Source: Verrucomicrobiota bacterium | Lineage (GTDB): Bacteria > Verrucomicrobiota > Kiritimatiellia > CAIVKH01 | DNA length: 64,000 nucleotides | Direction: 5' to 3' | Assembly (NCBI GenBank): GCA_024233345.1 | Contig: JACKPT010000001.1 | Coordinates: forward strand, 1 to 64,000 | Part shown: positions 35,317-44,716 of the stretch, in pieces | Layout: the number at the start of each line of letters is the position of its first letter | Position numbering within the stretch: the first letter of the stretch is position 1 | Program-made: the position numbers and the translations under genes | The notes under the pieces: model-generated | Told to the model about the DNA's origin: nothing | The model's database searches: none | Seen by the model: only the letters and a program-made list of their open reading frames with translations

Positions 35317-35610
35317 ATGAACAGGATAGAGCGGAATAGGGAATTGGGAGAGCAGCCGATCCACCGGTTGTTGACTGAGCATGGGCTCAAGGCGCATGAC
35401 CTGGTCGCTGCATCCACTGAGCACCTGACCCACAAAATGGTTGGGCGGGCCTGTCGCGGCCGCTGGCTGACCCCCAATGTGCAGCACAAGGTCCTGAACG
35501 CACTGAACCAGTGCACCGGAAAAGCTTATGGGATGAGGGATTTGTTTACCTATCCGCCGGATTCGTCCACCTCGCCTGTATGTCCCCCCACGATGGAGGC
35601 TGATCTTTGA
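35317..35610 (+). CDS. Small conserved HTH-like protein, translationally coupled to the GH13 gene
   Basis: 97 residues. The core IHRLLTEHGLKAHDLVAAS followed by TEHLTHKMVGRACRGRWLTPNVQHKVLNALN reads as a short helical, HTH-like domain (Lys/Arg-rich second half, about residues 15-70), and the C-terminus is low complexity. I recognise this pattern as a small hypothetical family in Verrucomicrobia-type genomes, without known function. Its TGA shares a base with the ATG of the next gene (TGATG), so the two are translated together. It may be a DNA- or RNA-binding regulator of the sugar gene. Confidence 0.65.
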   Translation: MNRIERNRELGEQPIHRLLTEHGLKAHDLVAASTEHLTHKMVGRACRGRWLTPNVQHKVLNALNQCTGKAYGMRDLFTYPPDSSTSPVCPPTMEADL

Positions 35611-37316
35611 TGAAAGCGCATGTACCTGATTGGGCAAAGGATGTTGTCTGGTACCAGATATTTCCGGAGCGATTTCGCAATGGGTGCCCGGCCAGCGATC
35701 CGCGCGTGGAGGATGTGACCGACCATCCCATCGAGGGGTGGACGACCTCCCGCTGGGGGCAGGATTGGTATGCAGTCGAGGGCTGGGAAGCGAGCCGCAA
35801 GGGCTTCTGGGATTCGGTCTATCTGCGCCGGTTCGGTGGAGACCTGGTGGGCATTCGCGACCGGTTGGACTATCTGCAGACGCTGGGGATTACCGCGTTG
35901 TATTTGAACCCGGTCTTCTGGGCCCAGTCGCTTCACAAATATGACGGCACCTGCTTCCACCATATTGATCCGACCTTCGGTCCGGATCGGGAGGGCGACC
36001 TCAATCGGTTGGCGGAGGCGGAGGAGACGGAAGATCCCTCGACCTGGATCTGGACCGCGGCGGATCGGTATTTTGTCGATCTGGTTGCCGAGATCCACCG
36101 TCGGGGCATGCGGATCATTATTGACGGAGTGTTCAATCATGCCGGACGGCATTTCTTTGCCTTCCAGGATCTTCTGCGAAACGGCAAGGCCTCACGGTAT
36201 GCAGACTGGTTTCTGATCAAGCAGTGGAATTCCGACACCTCGTTTGACTACGATGGATGGTTTGGGCACAAGGCCCTGCCGGAGTTCAACCGCACCCCGG
36301 AGAATCTGATCGCGCCGGTGAAGCAGTACATCTTTGATTGCACCCGGCGGTGGATGGATCCCGATGGCGATGGCGATCCCGCGGATGGCGTTGATGGCTG
36401 GCGCCTGGATGTCGCATTTTGTGTTCCACACGGGTTTTGGCGTGCGTGGCGAAGCCATGTGAAACGTATCAATCCCGAGGCCTATCTGACTGCGGAGATC
36501 GTCGATCTGGCCAAGGCCTACCTGCAGGGGGACGAGTTCGATGCGGTGATGAATTATATGTGGCTCTATCCCACGGTCAGTTTCTTTTCCGATGCCCAGC
36601 CCCCGATGACTGCGGCGGCATTCCGGACCGCCCTCGATGACCTGCGTCATGCCTATCCGGAAGAAGTGTCTTTCGTGGTGCAGAATCTACTCGATTCGCA
36701 TGATGTGGGGCGGGTGGCTTCAGTGCTCAACAACCCCTCGATGCTGCCGGTCGTCAACTTTGATCATTACTTCAACGCATCCAGGGTCAAGCATGGGGGA
36801 GACTTTGTTACCGCCCGGCCTGGACCGCGGGTTTACCGTCACCTTCAACAGGCGGTGTTGTTCCAGATGACCTATGTTGGGGCTCCGATGATCTATTATG
36901 GCACCGAGGTTGGCATGTGGGGGGCGAATGATCCCGATGATCGGCAGCCGATGCTATGGGATGATCTGGACTTCGATGATGAAACCCTGGGTCCGTGGGG
37001 GGCGGTGGAGCGTTCACCCCGGAAACCGGATGCGGAGCTGTTTGCTTTTTATCGCAAGGCGATCGCGTTGCGGGCCGGACATCCGAGCCTGCGTCGAGGC
37101 TCCCTGCGGTGGTTGCCCACCGAGGGCGAGCGGGTGCTGGCCTTTGAGCGACGCCTGGACGGGGAAACGATCCGGGTCTACCTCAATAGCAGCGATCAAC
37201 GGGAAACGGTGGCCCTGCCGGAGGGTGGTCAGGATTTGTGGCATGACCGGCCGGTAAAGGAAACGGAGCTCCTCGAGCCGAGGGGCTGGTTGATCGTGGC
37301 CAGCCCGGCCGTCTGA
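35610..37316 (+). CDS. GH13 alpha-glucan hydrolase (neopullulanase/maltogenic amylase type)
   Basis: 568 residues. It begins in the style of cyclomaltodextrinases (DWAKDVVWYQIFPERFRNG) and shows the four GH13 regions: DGVFNHAG near 172, GWRLDVAF with nucleophile Asp near 265, TAEIVD with the acid/base Glu near 297, and LLDSHDVGRV near 364. A C-terminal beta domain follows. It would cleave maltodextrins, pullulan or cyclodextrins in the cytoplasm, as there is no signal peptide. The ATG at 35610 has GGAGG 10 bases upstream. A glycogen debranching gene (glgX) lies further on, but in another operon. Confidence 0.93.
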   Translation: MKAHVPDWAKDVVWYQIFPERFRNGCPASDPRVEDVTDHPIEGWTTSRWGQDWYAVEGWEASRKGFWDSVYLRRFGGDLVGIRDRLDYLQTLGITALYLNPVFWAQSLHKYDGTCFHHIDPTFGPDREGDLNRLAEAEETEDPSTWIWTAADRYFVDLVAEIHRRGMRIIIDGVFNHAGRHFFAFQDLLRNGKASRYADWFLIKQWNSDTSFDYDGWFGHKALPEFNRTPENLIAPVKQYIFDCTRRWMDPDGDGDPADGVDGWRLDVAFCVPHGFWRAWRSHVKRINPEAYLTAEIVDLAKAYLQGDEFDAVMNYMWLYPTVSFFSDAQPPMTAAAFRTALDDLRHAYPEEVSFVVQNLLDSHDVGRVASVLNNPSMLPVVNFDHYFNASRVKHGGDFVTARPGPRVYRHLQQAVLFQMTYVGAPMIYYGTEVGMWGANDPDDRQPMLWDDLDFDDETLGPWGAVERSPRKPDAELFAFYRKAIALRAGHPSLRRGSLRWLPTEGERVLAFERRLDGETIRVYLNSSDQRETVALPEGGQDLWHDRPVKETELLEPRGWLIVASPAV

Positions 37317-37402
37317 GCCCGGCGATATCCAGCTACCGTGGCGTCCGGTTTTCTTTCGGGGTGGAGTGGGCGTGGCGGCCCGGCCAAATTGGCCGGAAGG
37401 AC

Positions 37403-37996
37403 TCAGGGAGAAATGGCGGAGAGGGCAGGAGCGGAATCGATCAGCGAATTTTCCACCAATTGAATTCCATAGCCATTCGACAGGGCCCTCCCCAGCCATG
37501 CGTTTCGGTCCCGGCCCTGATTCATTTGTGCGAAAGTGAATAGCGTTCGTAATTCCAGCAACCCGATTTGATTGAGTTTCTGAGTGTCCAGAATCAAGGT
37601 CTGGTGGACCCGCTCTCCGGGTTTTAATTGTCGGGAGGAGAGCAATTCGACCTCGCCATGGTTTTCCGGCAATCCAAAGAAGCGGGTACCGTCCGGATAG
37701 ATGCATGTGATGAGCACCCGGGGTGAGGAGGGGAGCTTTATCGCGGACGGACCCACATTGATGATCAGGCAATCGATAGCAAGCGGTTGCCCTTGAATAA
37801 GTTCTGTAGATTCAGGCTCGACCTGTATCAGGAGCCCATGATCGGTTTCGGCATCGGAAAGGTTGCCGTTTGCGGCGGGAAGACGGAGGGTTGCCCCGGT
37901 CATTTCCGGGGCCGGACTCTGGCAGCCGGTCAGGACCAGCAGGAGCCCGAGGGCCGCCGCCATCACCTGCATCAAGTTGATTATAGAGTTTCTCAT
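37403..37996 (-). CDS. Putative lipoprotein of unknown function
   Basis: 197 residues. The N-terminus is a lipoprotein signal (hydrophobic 9-23, lipobox LTGC with Cys25). The rest looks like an Ig-like beta sandwich: LLIQVEPESTELIQGQPLAIDCLIINVG and LKPGERVHQTLILD, a pattern seen in secreted domains of unknown role. It converges on the GH13 gene with 86 bases between. No family name recognised. Confidence 0.7.
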   Translation of the reverse strand: MRNSIINLMQVMAAALGLLLVLTGCQSPAPEMTGATLRLPAANGNLSDAETDHGLLIQVEPESTELIQGQPLAIDCLIINVGPSAIKLPSSPRVLITCIYPDGTRFFGLPENHGEVELLSSRQLKPGERVHQTLILDTQKLNQIGLLELRTLFTFAQMNQGRDRNAWLGRALSNGYGIQLVENSLIDSAPALSAISP

Positions 37997-38070
37997 GTCC
38001 GGCTTTCCATCTCTCTGAGAGATAGAAGAGCAGGAATCATGCCGGGCGGTCGGCTCCGGTGGAAATCAGT

Positions 38071-38841
38071 TCACGGTGGTGGCTGAAGATTTTCCGGAAG
38101 CCAGGTGATGATCTCAAGCCGCCCGTCCTGATGCTCGACCAGGGCGGTGCAGCTTTCGACCCAATCCCCGTCGTTGCAGTACAGGATGTCTTCAAACGCG
38201 AGCATCTCCGCCCGGTGAATGTGTCCGCAGATGACCCCCTGCACATTTCGCTTGCGGGCTTCAGCGACCACCGCCTGTTGGAAATTCGCCATGAACTGGA
38301 CGGCATTCTTGACCTTGGACTTGAGGTAAGCGCTGAGGGACCAATAGGGTTTTCCAAACAGCTTGCGCATCCGGTTGAACCAGTGATTCAGCCGAATGGA
38401 AAAGTCATAGGCACTGGAGCCGAGATTGGCCAGCCACTTGTTGTACCGCACGATGCCATCGAATTCATCACCGTGCAGGACCAGATACCGTTTGCCGTCC
38501 GCCGCGACATGAATGGTATCCCGCACCACATGAATGCCCCCGAAATGCAGGTTGATGTAGTCCCGGGCGAACTCGTCATGATTGCCCGGAATGTAGGTGA
38601 CCCGGGCTCCCTTCCGAACTTTGCGGAGAATCTTTTGCACGACATCGTTGTGCAACTGGTTCCAATGCCAGGCTTTTTTCAATTGCCATCCATCAAAGAT
38701 GTCGCCGACCAGATAAAGGTAGGTGGCTTCATGGACACGTAGAAAGTCGAGCAGTCGTTCGGCCTGGCAACCGCGGGTGCCCAGGTGGACATCCGAGATA
38801 AAGATTGCACGATATCGATTGGTAGTTGTCGTCTGGTCCAT
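38071..38841 (-). CDS. LpxH-like metallophosphoesterase
   Basis: 256 residues with the calcineurin-type metal sites: ISDVHLGTRG near residue 15, VGDIFDGWQ near 45, GNHDEF near 85, VLHGDEFD near 121 and CGHIHRAEM near 205. This order is that of UDP-2,3-diacylglucosamine hydrolases (LpxH) and close relatives used in lipid A synthesis. LpxH itself is possible, but relatives of this longer type exist with unknown substrate, so no symbol is given. A conserved WHWNQLHNDVVQKILRK helix is typical of this longer branch. Confidence 0.85.
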   Translation of the reverse strand: MDQTTTTNRYRAIFISDVHLGTRGCQAERLLDFLRVHEATYLYLVGDIFDGWQLKKAWHWNQLHNDVVQKILRKVRKGARVTYIPGNHDEFARDYINLHFGGIHVVRDTIHVAADGKRYLVLHGDEFDGIVRYNKWLANLGSSAYDFSIRLNHWFNRMRKLFGKPYWSLSAYLKSKVKNAVQFMANFQQAVVAEARKRNVQGVICGHIHRAEMLAFEDILYCNDGDWVESCTALVEHQDGRLEIITWLPENLQPPP

Positions 38842-38929
38842 ACTTGATGTTCACTCGGTTTGAACGGGCCAATGATCCCGGAGCCCCGGCTCCGGTCACT
38901 GGGTGTTTCTTGTATCGAAAGGAGAATCC

Positions 38930-39262
38930 ATGGACAACCATGAAGCGGTGGTCTGGGTCTATATGACCGCAGGAACCATAGAAGAGGCGCGGGACATCGG
39001 TCGGGCGCTGGTCGAGGAGCGTCTGGCGGCTTGCATCAATATTTTCGGGCCGATTGCGTCCATCTACCGTTGGAAGGGCGCGGTACAAGAAGACACCGAG
39101 GTCGCTTTTGTGGCCAAGACCGCTCATCAAAATCTAACCGCGCTCACCGAGCGGGTGAAGGCATTGCACAGCTATGACACGCCCTGCGTGGTCGCCCTCC
39201 CGGTGATTGGAGGGAGCCCGGAGTATCTCCGGTGGGTGTGTCGTGGAGCTGGTCCGGACTAA
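38930..39262 (+). CDS. cutA: Divalent-cation tolerance protein CutA
   Basis: 110 residues with the full CutA1 fold: VYMTAGTIEEARDIGRALVEERLAACINIFGPIASIYRWKG, EVAFVAKT, and the C-terminal YDTPCVVALPVIGGSPEYLRWV. A trimeric protein with copper-tolerance phenotypes in some species. The start was chosen for AAAGGAG a few bases upstream. Its TAA overlaps the stop of the convergent peptidase gene by four bases. Confidence 0.93.
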   Translation: MDNHEAVVWVYMTAGTIEEARDIGRALVEERLAACINIFGPIASIYRWKGAVQEDTEVAFVAKTAHQNLTALTERVKALHSYDTPCVVALPVIGGSPEYLRWVCRGAGPD

Positions 39263-39933
39263 TCTCTCGCCCGAAGCATCAGGTACATCAGGGTAAGAAT
39301 GGCCTGCACGGCGGCGGCTACATAGGTGAGAAAGGCTGCGTTGAGCACCCGCCCGGCATGGACCTGTTCGGCATCGGTGACAATGCCTGCCCGAACCATG
39401 TACTGCTTGGCCCGCGCGGAAGCATCCCACTCGACCGGCAGGGTGACGATGGAAAAAGCCACCACAGCGACAAACATCCAGATTCCAATCTGCACCAGAA
39501 AGGGAACCTGAACCAGCATGCCGATAAAAAAGACCGGCATGGCAAGGGAGCTGCCGAAGCTGGTCACCGGAACCAGCATGGAGCGCAGGGCGAGGGGGCC
39601 ATATTGATGGGCTTTCTGAAGCGCGTGTCCGGCTTCATGGCAGGCCACTCCGATGGCGGACAGGGAGCTGGACTGGTACACCTCCGGGGAGAGCCGGAGC
39701 ACATTGGCCCGGGGGTCATAGTGATCGGACAAAAACCCCTGGACCGGCTCAATCCGGACATCGTTTACCCCGGCATAGCGCAGCATCTGTTGAGCCGCCT
39801 CCGCCCCGGTCAGCCCGGAGCGGGCCGCCACCTTCGCATATTTTCGGAAGGTGCTCTTGGTTTTCATGCTCGCCCAGAAGGCCAGCAGCAATCCGGGCGC
39901 GGCAAATAAAAAGTAGATAGGATCAAGAAACAT
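39259..39933 (-). CDS. YugP-family zinc metallopeptidase, membrane bound
   Basis: 224 residues with four transmembrane helices and the zinc site CHEAGHALQKA near residue 98, preceded by LSDHYDPRANVLRLSPEVYQSSSLSA. This is the pattern of the neutral zinc metallopeptidase YugP family. Conserved EWDASARAKQ follows the last helices. Substrate unknown. AAAGGAG stands ahead of the ATG. Its end overlaps cutA. Confidence 0.9.
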   Translation of the reverse strand: MFLDPIYFLFAAPGLLLAFWASMKTKSTFRKYAKVAARSGLTGAEAAQQMLRYAGVNDVRIEPVQGFLSDHYDPRANVLRLSPEVYQSSSLSAIGVACHEAGHALQKAHQYGPLALRSMLVPVTSFGSSLAMPVFFIGMLVQVPFLVQIGIWMFVAVVAFSIVTLPVEWDASARAKQYMVRAGIVTDAEQVHAGRVLNAAFLTYVAAAVQAILTLMYLMLRARD

Positions 39934-39994
39934 GGTTGCTCTCCTTTGCGGTCAATGTATCCGCTTCCCATAGACAGTCAAGGGGACCGAATGT

Positions 39995-42145
39995 TCAGGG
40001 GGAACCGGGGGCGGAAGGCCCGGCGCCCCGGCCCCGGTAGGGTGCGCTGCAAACCACCACGGTTTTCTCCGGCAACACCAGCTCTTGTCCGGTCTTTTTC
40101 CAGGCTGGGGTGGGATCGGTGCTGGCGAGGACGATCGTCCAGTCCCCGCCGGGGGAGGTGGGGAGGGTGAACGTGGCCGGGTGATCGGCCGCATTGAATA
40201 GCAGCGCGAGGTGATCGCAGGGTTCGGAGGCGCCGGTGCAAAAACAATGGCCGGGCAGGACGCACCCGATGGCCTGATCCTCGTCCCAGCGGATTTCACC
40301 GCCATGGATGCCGAACCAGGAAATATCGGGGGGGATGTTCCCATGGCCTTTACCGGTAAAAAAGGCCGTGCGGCGAAGCGAGGGATAGGTCCGGCGCAGG
40401 GCGATCAGGGATTGGGTGAAGGCATGGAGCTCCCGGTTTTTTTCCAGCAGGCTCCAGTCGATCCAGTTCAGATCGTTATCCTGACAGTAGGCATTGTTGT
40501 TGCCCTGTTGGGTGCGGGAAAACTCGTCGCCCCCCAGCAGCATGGGAATGCCCTGGGACAGCATCAGGGTGGCGAGGAAGTTCTTCTGTTGCCGCCGCCG
40601 GATGCGGTTGATCCGGTCGTCGTTGGTGGGACCTTCGTGGCCATGGTTGTGGCTGTAGTTGTGATTGTCGCCGTCCCGGTTGTGTTCCTGGTTGGCCTCA
40701 TTGTGTTTCTCGTTGTAGGAGACGAGGTCGTTGAGGGTGAATCCGTCATGGGAGGTGATGAAGTTGATGCTCTTGGTGGGGGACTGTTCGTTCTTCTGAT
40801 ACAGGTCCGCGCTGCCGGTCAACCGGGTGGCGAACGCCCCCAGCTTGCCGTGGTTGCCATGCCAGAACTGCCGCACATCATCCCGGAAACGTCCGTTCCA
40901 CTCCGACCAGCGGTCGCTGGGGAAGTCCCCGACCTGGTAGGTGCCGGCCGCGTCCCAGGCTTCCGCGATGATCTTGGTCTGGCGCAAGACCGGGTCCTCG
41001 GCAATGATCTCGACGATGGGAGGGTTCGGCAGGATCTCTCCATCCTTGCCGCGGGTCAGGATGGAAGCGAGGTCAAACCGGAACCCGTCGACGTGCATGT
41101 GCAGCACCCAGTAGCGGAGGCAGTCGATGATAAAGTTGCGGACCACCGGGTGGTTGCTGTTCACGGTGTTGCCGCAACCGGAATAGTTCATGTAGTGCAA
41201 TCCGGTTTTATCCATCATGTAGTAGATTGCGTTGTCGATGCCCCGGAAGGAATAGGTGGGGCCGCCATCCCCCATCTCCGCCGTATGATTGAACACCACG
41301 TCAAGAATCACCTCGATGCCTTCGCGGTGCAGGGCCATCACCAGTTCCTTGAATTCGGCCACTTGCTGGCCATAGACCCCCCGGTTCGCGTATTGGGCAT
41401 TGGGAGCGAAGAATGCAACCGTGCTGTAGCCCCAGGTATTCCGGAGGTGGCGGCGGTTGCCGTTCTCCATGAAAAATTCCATCTCATTGAATTCCTGCAC
41501 CGGCAAAAATTCCACTGCATTCACGCCGAGGTCGCGCAGGTAGGGGATTTTTTCCCGGAAGCCGTCATAGGTGCCGGGGGCGCCAACGCCGGAGCTTCCG
41601 CCGGCGGTATACCCCCGGAGGTTGCACTCGTAGATCACCATGTCTTCGAGGGGAATGTAGAACCGGCGATCTCCCGACCAGTCAAACTCGTCCTGTAAAA
41701 TGATTGCTTTGGGAAAACCCGCGCCCTGGATGGGTTGTTGTCCCGGTTGCAGTCCGAAGGGATCGCCCCACCGGGGTGCACCGGCGATGGCGAGCGCGTA
41801 GGGGTCGAGCAACCACTGATTGGGATTGAAGTAGTCATTGTGTCCCGGGGGGGCCTGGCCTTCCATCCGGTAGACATAACCCTGTCCGGGCCGGGCGTTC
41901 TCGACATGAATATGCCAGACATCGCCAATTCGGTTGCCTTCCGGGGTCAGTTCATACTCCGCGCTGGGGTGGTGGTCCTCCGGATGATCAAACAGCAGCA
42001 GCCACACCCGGGTGGCATGGCGGCTGAACAAGGTGAATTGGACGCCATTGAGCGCGACGTGGGCTCCGTAAGGAACGGGCATCGGAACGCTCGGCAGCAG
42101 TTTGCCTTCCGGCAGCGGGGAGGGAGGAGAGGAAAGATTGTCCAT
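39995..42145 (-). CDS. glgX: Glycogen debranching enzyme (isoamylase type)
   Basis: 716 residues. An N-terminal CBM48-type domain (about 20-120; YGAHVALNGVQFTLFSRHATRVWLLLF) is followed by a GH13 barrel with DVVFNHTAEM near 285, GFRFDLAS near 348, IAEAWDAAG near 383 and SHDGFTLND near 463. TWGYSTVAFFAPN is typical of GlgX/isoamylase. It hydrolyses alpha-1,6 branches in glycogen during breakdown. A longer frame exists, but the chosen ATG at 42145 avoids overlap with the upstream membrane-protein gene. Last gene of the phoH-ybeY-recO run, if those are joined. Confidence 0.93.
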   Translation of the reverse strand: MDNLSSPPSPLPEGKLLPSVPMPVPYGAHVALNGVQFTLFSRHATRVWLLLFDHPEDHHPSAEYELTPEGNRIGDVWHIHVENARPGQGYVYRMEGQAPPGHNDYFNPNQWLLDPYALAIAGAPRWGDPFGLQPGQQPIQGAGFPKAIILQDEFDWSGDRRFYIPLEDMVIYECNLRGYTAGGSSGVGAPGTYDGFREKIPYLRDLGVNAVEFLPVQEFNEMEFFMENGNRRHLRNTWGYSTVAFFAPNAQYANRGVYGQQVAEFKELVMALHREGIEVILDVVFNHTAEMGDGGPTYSFRGIDNAIYYMMDKTGLHYMNYSGCGNTVNSNHPVVRNFIIDCLRYWVLHMHVDGFRFDLASILTRGKDGEILPNPPIVEIIAEDPVLRQTKIIAEAWDAAGTYQVGDFPSDRWSEWNGRFRDDVRQFWHGNHGKLGAFATRLTGSADLYQKNEQSPTKSINFITSHDGFTLNDLVSYNEKHNEANQEHNRDGDNHNYSHNHGHEGPTNDDRINRIRRRQQKNFLATLMLSQGIPMLLGGDEFSRTQQGNNNAYCQDNDLNWIDWSLLEKNRELHAFTQSLIALRRTYPSLRRTAFFTGKGHGNIPPDISWFGIHGGEIRWDEDQAIGCVLPGHCFCTGASEPCDHLALLFNAADHPATFTLPTSPGGDWTIVLASTDPTPAWKKTGQELVLPEKTVVVCSAPYRGRGAGPSAPGSP

Positions 42146-42153
42146 GATTGATC

Positions 42154-43413
42154 CTAGGCGTCCGGCCCGTTCCGGTATTTGAATCGCTGACTGAAGAGGC
42201 CAAGCAGTCTCCACGGGCTGTAGCGGCGCCGGTGTTTCCGGCGTCGACGGATTTTCCTCGCGCTCGGGGGTGGAATTGTTTCGGCCGCCTTCGGATAAGC
42301 GGTGGAGGCTTTGGCCAGGGGCCGGGATGGTTGGGCGGCGGCCATCGGGCGGCTGCTGAGTCCTTGCACGACGTGGTCAATCGATTTGGTAATGCCACGG
42401 ACCACCGATTCGCTAAAGCCAGCGGTATCCTCGGTGCCCGGTGGTGCGCTGTGTCGGATGCGAATCTTCAGCAGGGGCATGACACTGCGCATCCACTCCT
42501 CACGAATTTCATTGAGGGTGGGAACGGTTTGTCCCTCCATGTCGGCAATCCCCTGCTTGAGGGTCCACGAGTGAATGGTGCGGCAGCGCAGGGCTGCAGC
42601 ATTGGAGATCGAGTGCGTCATCCAGATAGTGGAAATGGCCTGCCCGAGATCGTTGCTGGCCATCCCCATGGGCGGGCTGTTGATATAGACCCCTTCGAAC
42701 AACCGCTGCCCGAGCCGAATGAAGTCCCCCTTGGTCATGACCTGCCAGACATCCCTGATCACCAACAGGTATTCCCCCAGGGACGCCCGGGTGACAAAAC
42801 AATCGACCACCAGGGAAATCAGGGTGATCTGATGGTAGAGGATGACCAGGGGCACAATGACCGGAAAGGGCGGCTGGTTGGCATCTTCAATCACCGCCCG
42901 CACCTTGACCATGGTGAGGCGCTTGCGTTCCCGGTCCAATTCGTCAAACGCGTTGGGCAGCAGGATTTCCTCGACCTGTTGAATGGTTCGGTACAGGTCG
43001 TCATTCAGAGGGTGGGATGCGAGGACTTCATCGATGTCGGCGGCCTGCTGGCGAAGGATGCGGCTGGTTTCCTCCTGAAGATAAGGGTGATTGGAGAGGC
43101 GGGTGATGTATTGGATCAGATACCGGCAATAGGCTCGGAGGTCGCGATGGGTGGCCCGGGCTCCGGTGCGAAATCCCCCGGCCCGAAGGGTCTGGTGATC
43201 GGCCCTCCGGTTCAGGTGGCGAATCAGCATCCACAACAGAACCAGCGCGGTGAGTATCATGCCGCCCAGGCCGACCAGCGGGTGTACCCGCCGGAGCAAC
43301 AGGAGTAGGCGAAACCATTCAAAGGCAAAAAAGAATACGATCAAGACAACCGATAGAACCAGCAGCCGCCGTATAAAGGAGACGGCCCGGTTGAGCATGG
43401 GGTATTGGTACAT
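42154..43413 (-). CDS. Conserved membrane protein of unknown function (DUF697-like region)
   Basis: 419 residues. Two N-terminal transmembrane helices (about 17-37, 45-63) are followed by a helical cytoplasmic region. A hydrophobic stretch (PVIVPLVILYHQITLISLVVDCF, about 190-215) and a glycine/serine-rich helix pair (about 260-290) recall YcjF/DUF697 membrane proteins that accompany GTPases. The C-terminus is strongly basic (RKIRRRRKHRRR). No GTPase gene is adjacent. Function not assigned. Confidence 0.7.
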   Translation of the reverse strand: MYQYPMLNRAVSFIRRLLVLSVVLIVFFFAFEWFRLLLLLRRVHPLVGLGGMILTALVLLWMLIRHLNRRADHQTLRAGGFRTGARATHRDLRAYCRYLIQYITRLSNHPYLQEETSRILRQQAADIDEVLASHPLNDDLYRTIQQVEEILLPNAFDELDRERKRLTMVKVRAVIEDANQPPFPVIVPLVILYHQITLISLVVDCFVTRASLGEYLLVIRDVWQVMTKGDFIRLGQRLFEGVYINSPPMGMASNDLGQAISTIWMTHSISNAAALRCRTIHSWTLKQGIADMEGQTVPTLNEIREEWMRSVMPLLKIRIRHSAPPGTEDTAGFSESVVRGITKSIDHVVQGLSSRPMAAAQPSRPLAKASTAYPKAAETIPPPSARKIRRRRKHRRRYSPWRLLGLFSQRFKYRNGPDA

Positions 43414-43445
43414 GGGGGGAGCCTAATGAGCGGATGCCAGCGCGC

Positions 43446-44219
43446 TCAAGCCTTTTTCCTGTAGAGCAGGGCCCGCATGGCAATGCGGCGGGAGACCAGC
43501 GGTGAGTCGAGGTGCATGCGCAAAAAGATTCCGAGCGCTTTTGCCGCGGTTTGTTGCCGGGTTTCCTCCATGCGGATTTTACTGACCGGCGGGGGCAGTG
43601 TCGCCCGTTGCCAGTGGGACAAGGCGGCCACCACATCCGGGGGCAGGGGAATGCCATGTTCCTGCGAGCGTTGGTGACAACTGCGGCAAACCATTCCCCC
43701 CCGCGCGCCGACCCAGTGGGCGCCGGGTTGGTTGATCATCGAGGTTCCACATTCGATACACGCCGTGAACTGCGGGGTGAGTCCGAGCTTTTGCAGCAGG
43801 GCCAGTTCAAACCACAGCAGGTGGATCAGGTCCGCCCCCCGCGTGTTGAGGTCCTCCAGCGCACGGTGCAGCAGTTGAAACAGCTCGGGGGCGGGGGTGC
43901 GGTGGGGAACACAGGTGCGCACCAGATCGCATAGGTAGGAGGCGGCGAGGCAGGCGCGCCAGTCTGTCCGAAATCGGTCGCGGGCCGACAGGGTATTGCA
44001 CTCCCGCGCGATCAGCCACCCATCGCGGTCGCGGTTATAGAAGAGCAGTTCACAGGTGTAAAAGAGATCGTACTGGCCGAGGAACAGGCTCTTGGGGCGC
44101 TGAGAACCCTTGATCAGGGTCACCAACCTCCCATGATCTTCTGTCATCCAGGTCACCGCCCGCGACGATTCGGTCACCGGGGTGAAGGTCAGGGGGATGG
44201 CGTGGGTGCGGACAATCAT
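43446..44219 (-). CDS. recO: DNA repair protein RecO
   Basis: 257 residues. The N-terminal OB fold (IVRTHAIPLTFTPVTESSRAVTWMTEDHGRLVTLIKGSQ) is followed by a helical domain with a four-Cys zinc finger, CIECG near residue 160 and CRSCH near 181. RecO loads RecA onto SSB-coated DNA in the RecFOR pathway. It overlaps ybeY by ATGA; the pairing with ybeY and phoH is common in bacteria. Confidence 0.9.
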   Translation of the reverse strand: MIVRTHAIPLTFTPVTESSRAVTWMTEDHGRLVTLIKGSQRPKSLFLGQYDLFYTCELLFYNRDRDGWLIARECNTLSARDRFRTDWRACLAASYLCDLVRTCVPHRTPAPELFQLLHRALEDLNTRGADLIHLLWFELALLQKLGLTPQFTACIECGTSMINQPGAHWVGARGGMVCRSCHQRSQEHGIPLPPDVVAALSHWQRATLPPPVSKIRMEETRQQTAAKALGIFLRMHLDSPLVSRRIAMRALLYRKKA

Positions 44220-44716
44220 GACCTGGGCATCGTCGGAGGGGGAGGGGGCGCAACCCAGGCCAGATCCGGTTCCCGGCCCGCCGCCTGAATCCAGCGTCGC
44301 TCCGCCCGCCGCATCTTTTGTTTGGCCTTCGGGTCAAGGTCGTCCTCTCCGGCAAGGTGAAGCACCCCGTGAATACAGTAGAGGGCCAATTCCGAGGCGG
44401 CCGTCCGGCCGCGCGATCGTGCCTCCCGGATCGCGACCGGGGCATTGACCACCACCTCTCCGCTCCAGCGGGTGGAGCCATCCGGCTGGGGGACCGGGTA
44501 GGAAAAAGACAGGACATCGGTTGGGCCGGGGTGATGCAGGTGGGCCTGGTTCAGGGCGGCGGAGAGCCGGTCGCCAACCACCGCGATCGACAGCTCCTCC
44601 CAGGTCAATCCGGTTCCTGCCTGCGCCAGCCGATCACCGAGCCAGGTTGCAAAGACAAGCCAGGCCGGTCGATCCAGAGGCATGGCCCGCTGGCGGTTGG
44701 TCAGCCGGATGTTCAT
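44216..44716 (-). CDS. ybeY: Endoribonuclease YbeY (16S rRNA 3' end maturation)
   Basis: 166 residues. It has the family pattern LSIAVVGDRLSAALNQAHLHHPGPTDVLSFSYP and the zinc site HGVLHLAGEDD. The usual third ligand of the H-x3-H-x5-H motif is Asp here (ends EDD), a change that could keep metal binding but deserves note. The C-terminus extends about 20 residues with a proline run. It begins directly after the phoH stop, so translation is coupled. Confidence 0.9.
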   Translation of the reverse strand: MNIRLTNRQRAMPLDRPAWLVFATWLGDRLAQAGTGLTWEELSIAVVGDRLSAALNQAHLHHPGPTDVLSFSYPVPQPDGSTRWSGEVVVNAPVAIREARSRGRTAASELALYCIHGVLHLAGEDDLDPKAKQKMRRAERRWIQAAGREPDLAWVAPPPPPTMPRS

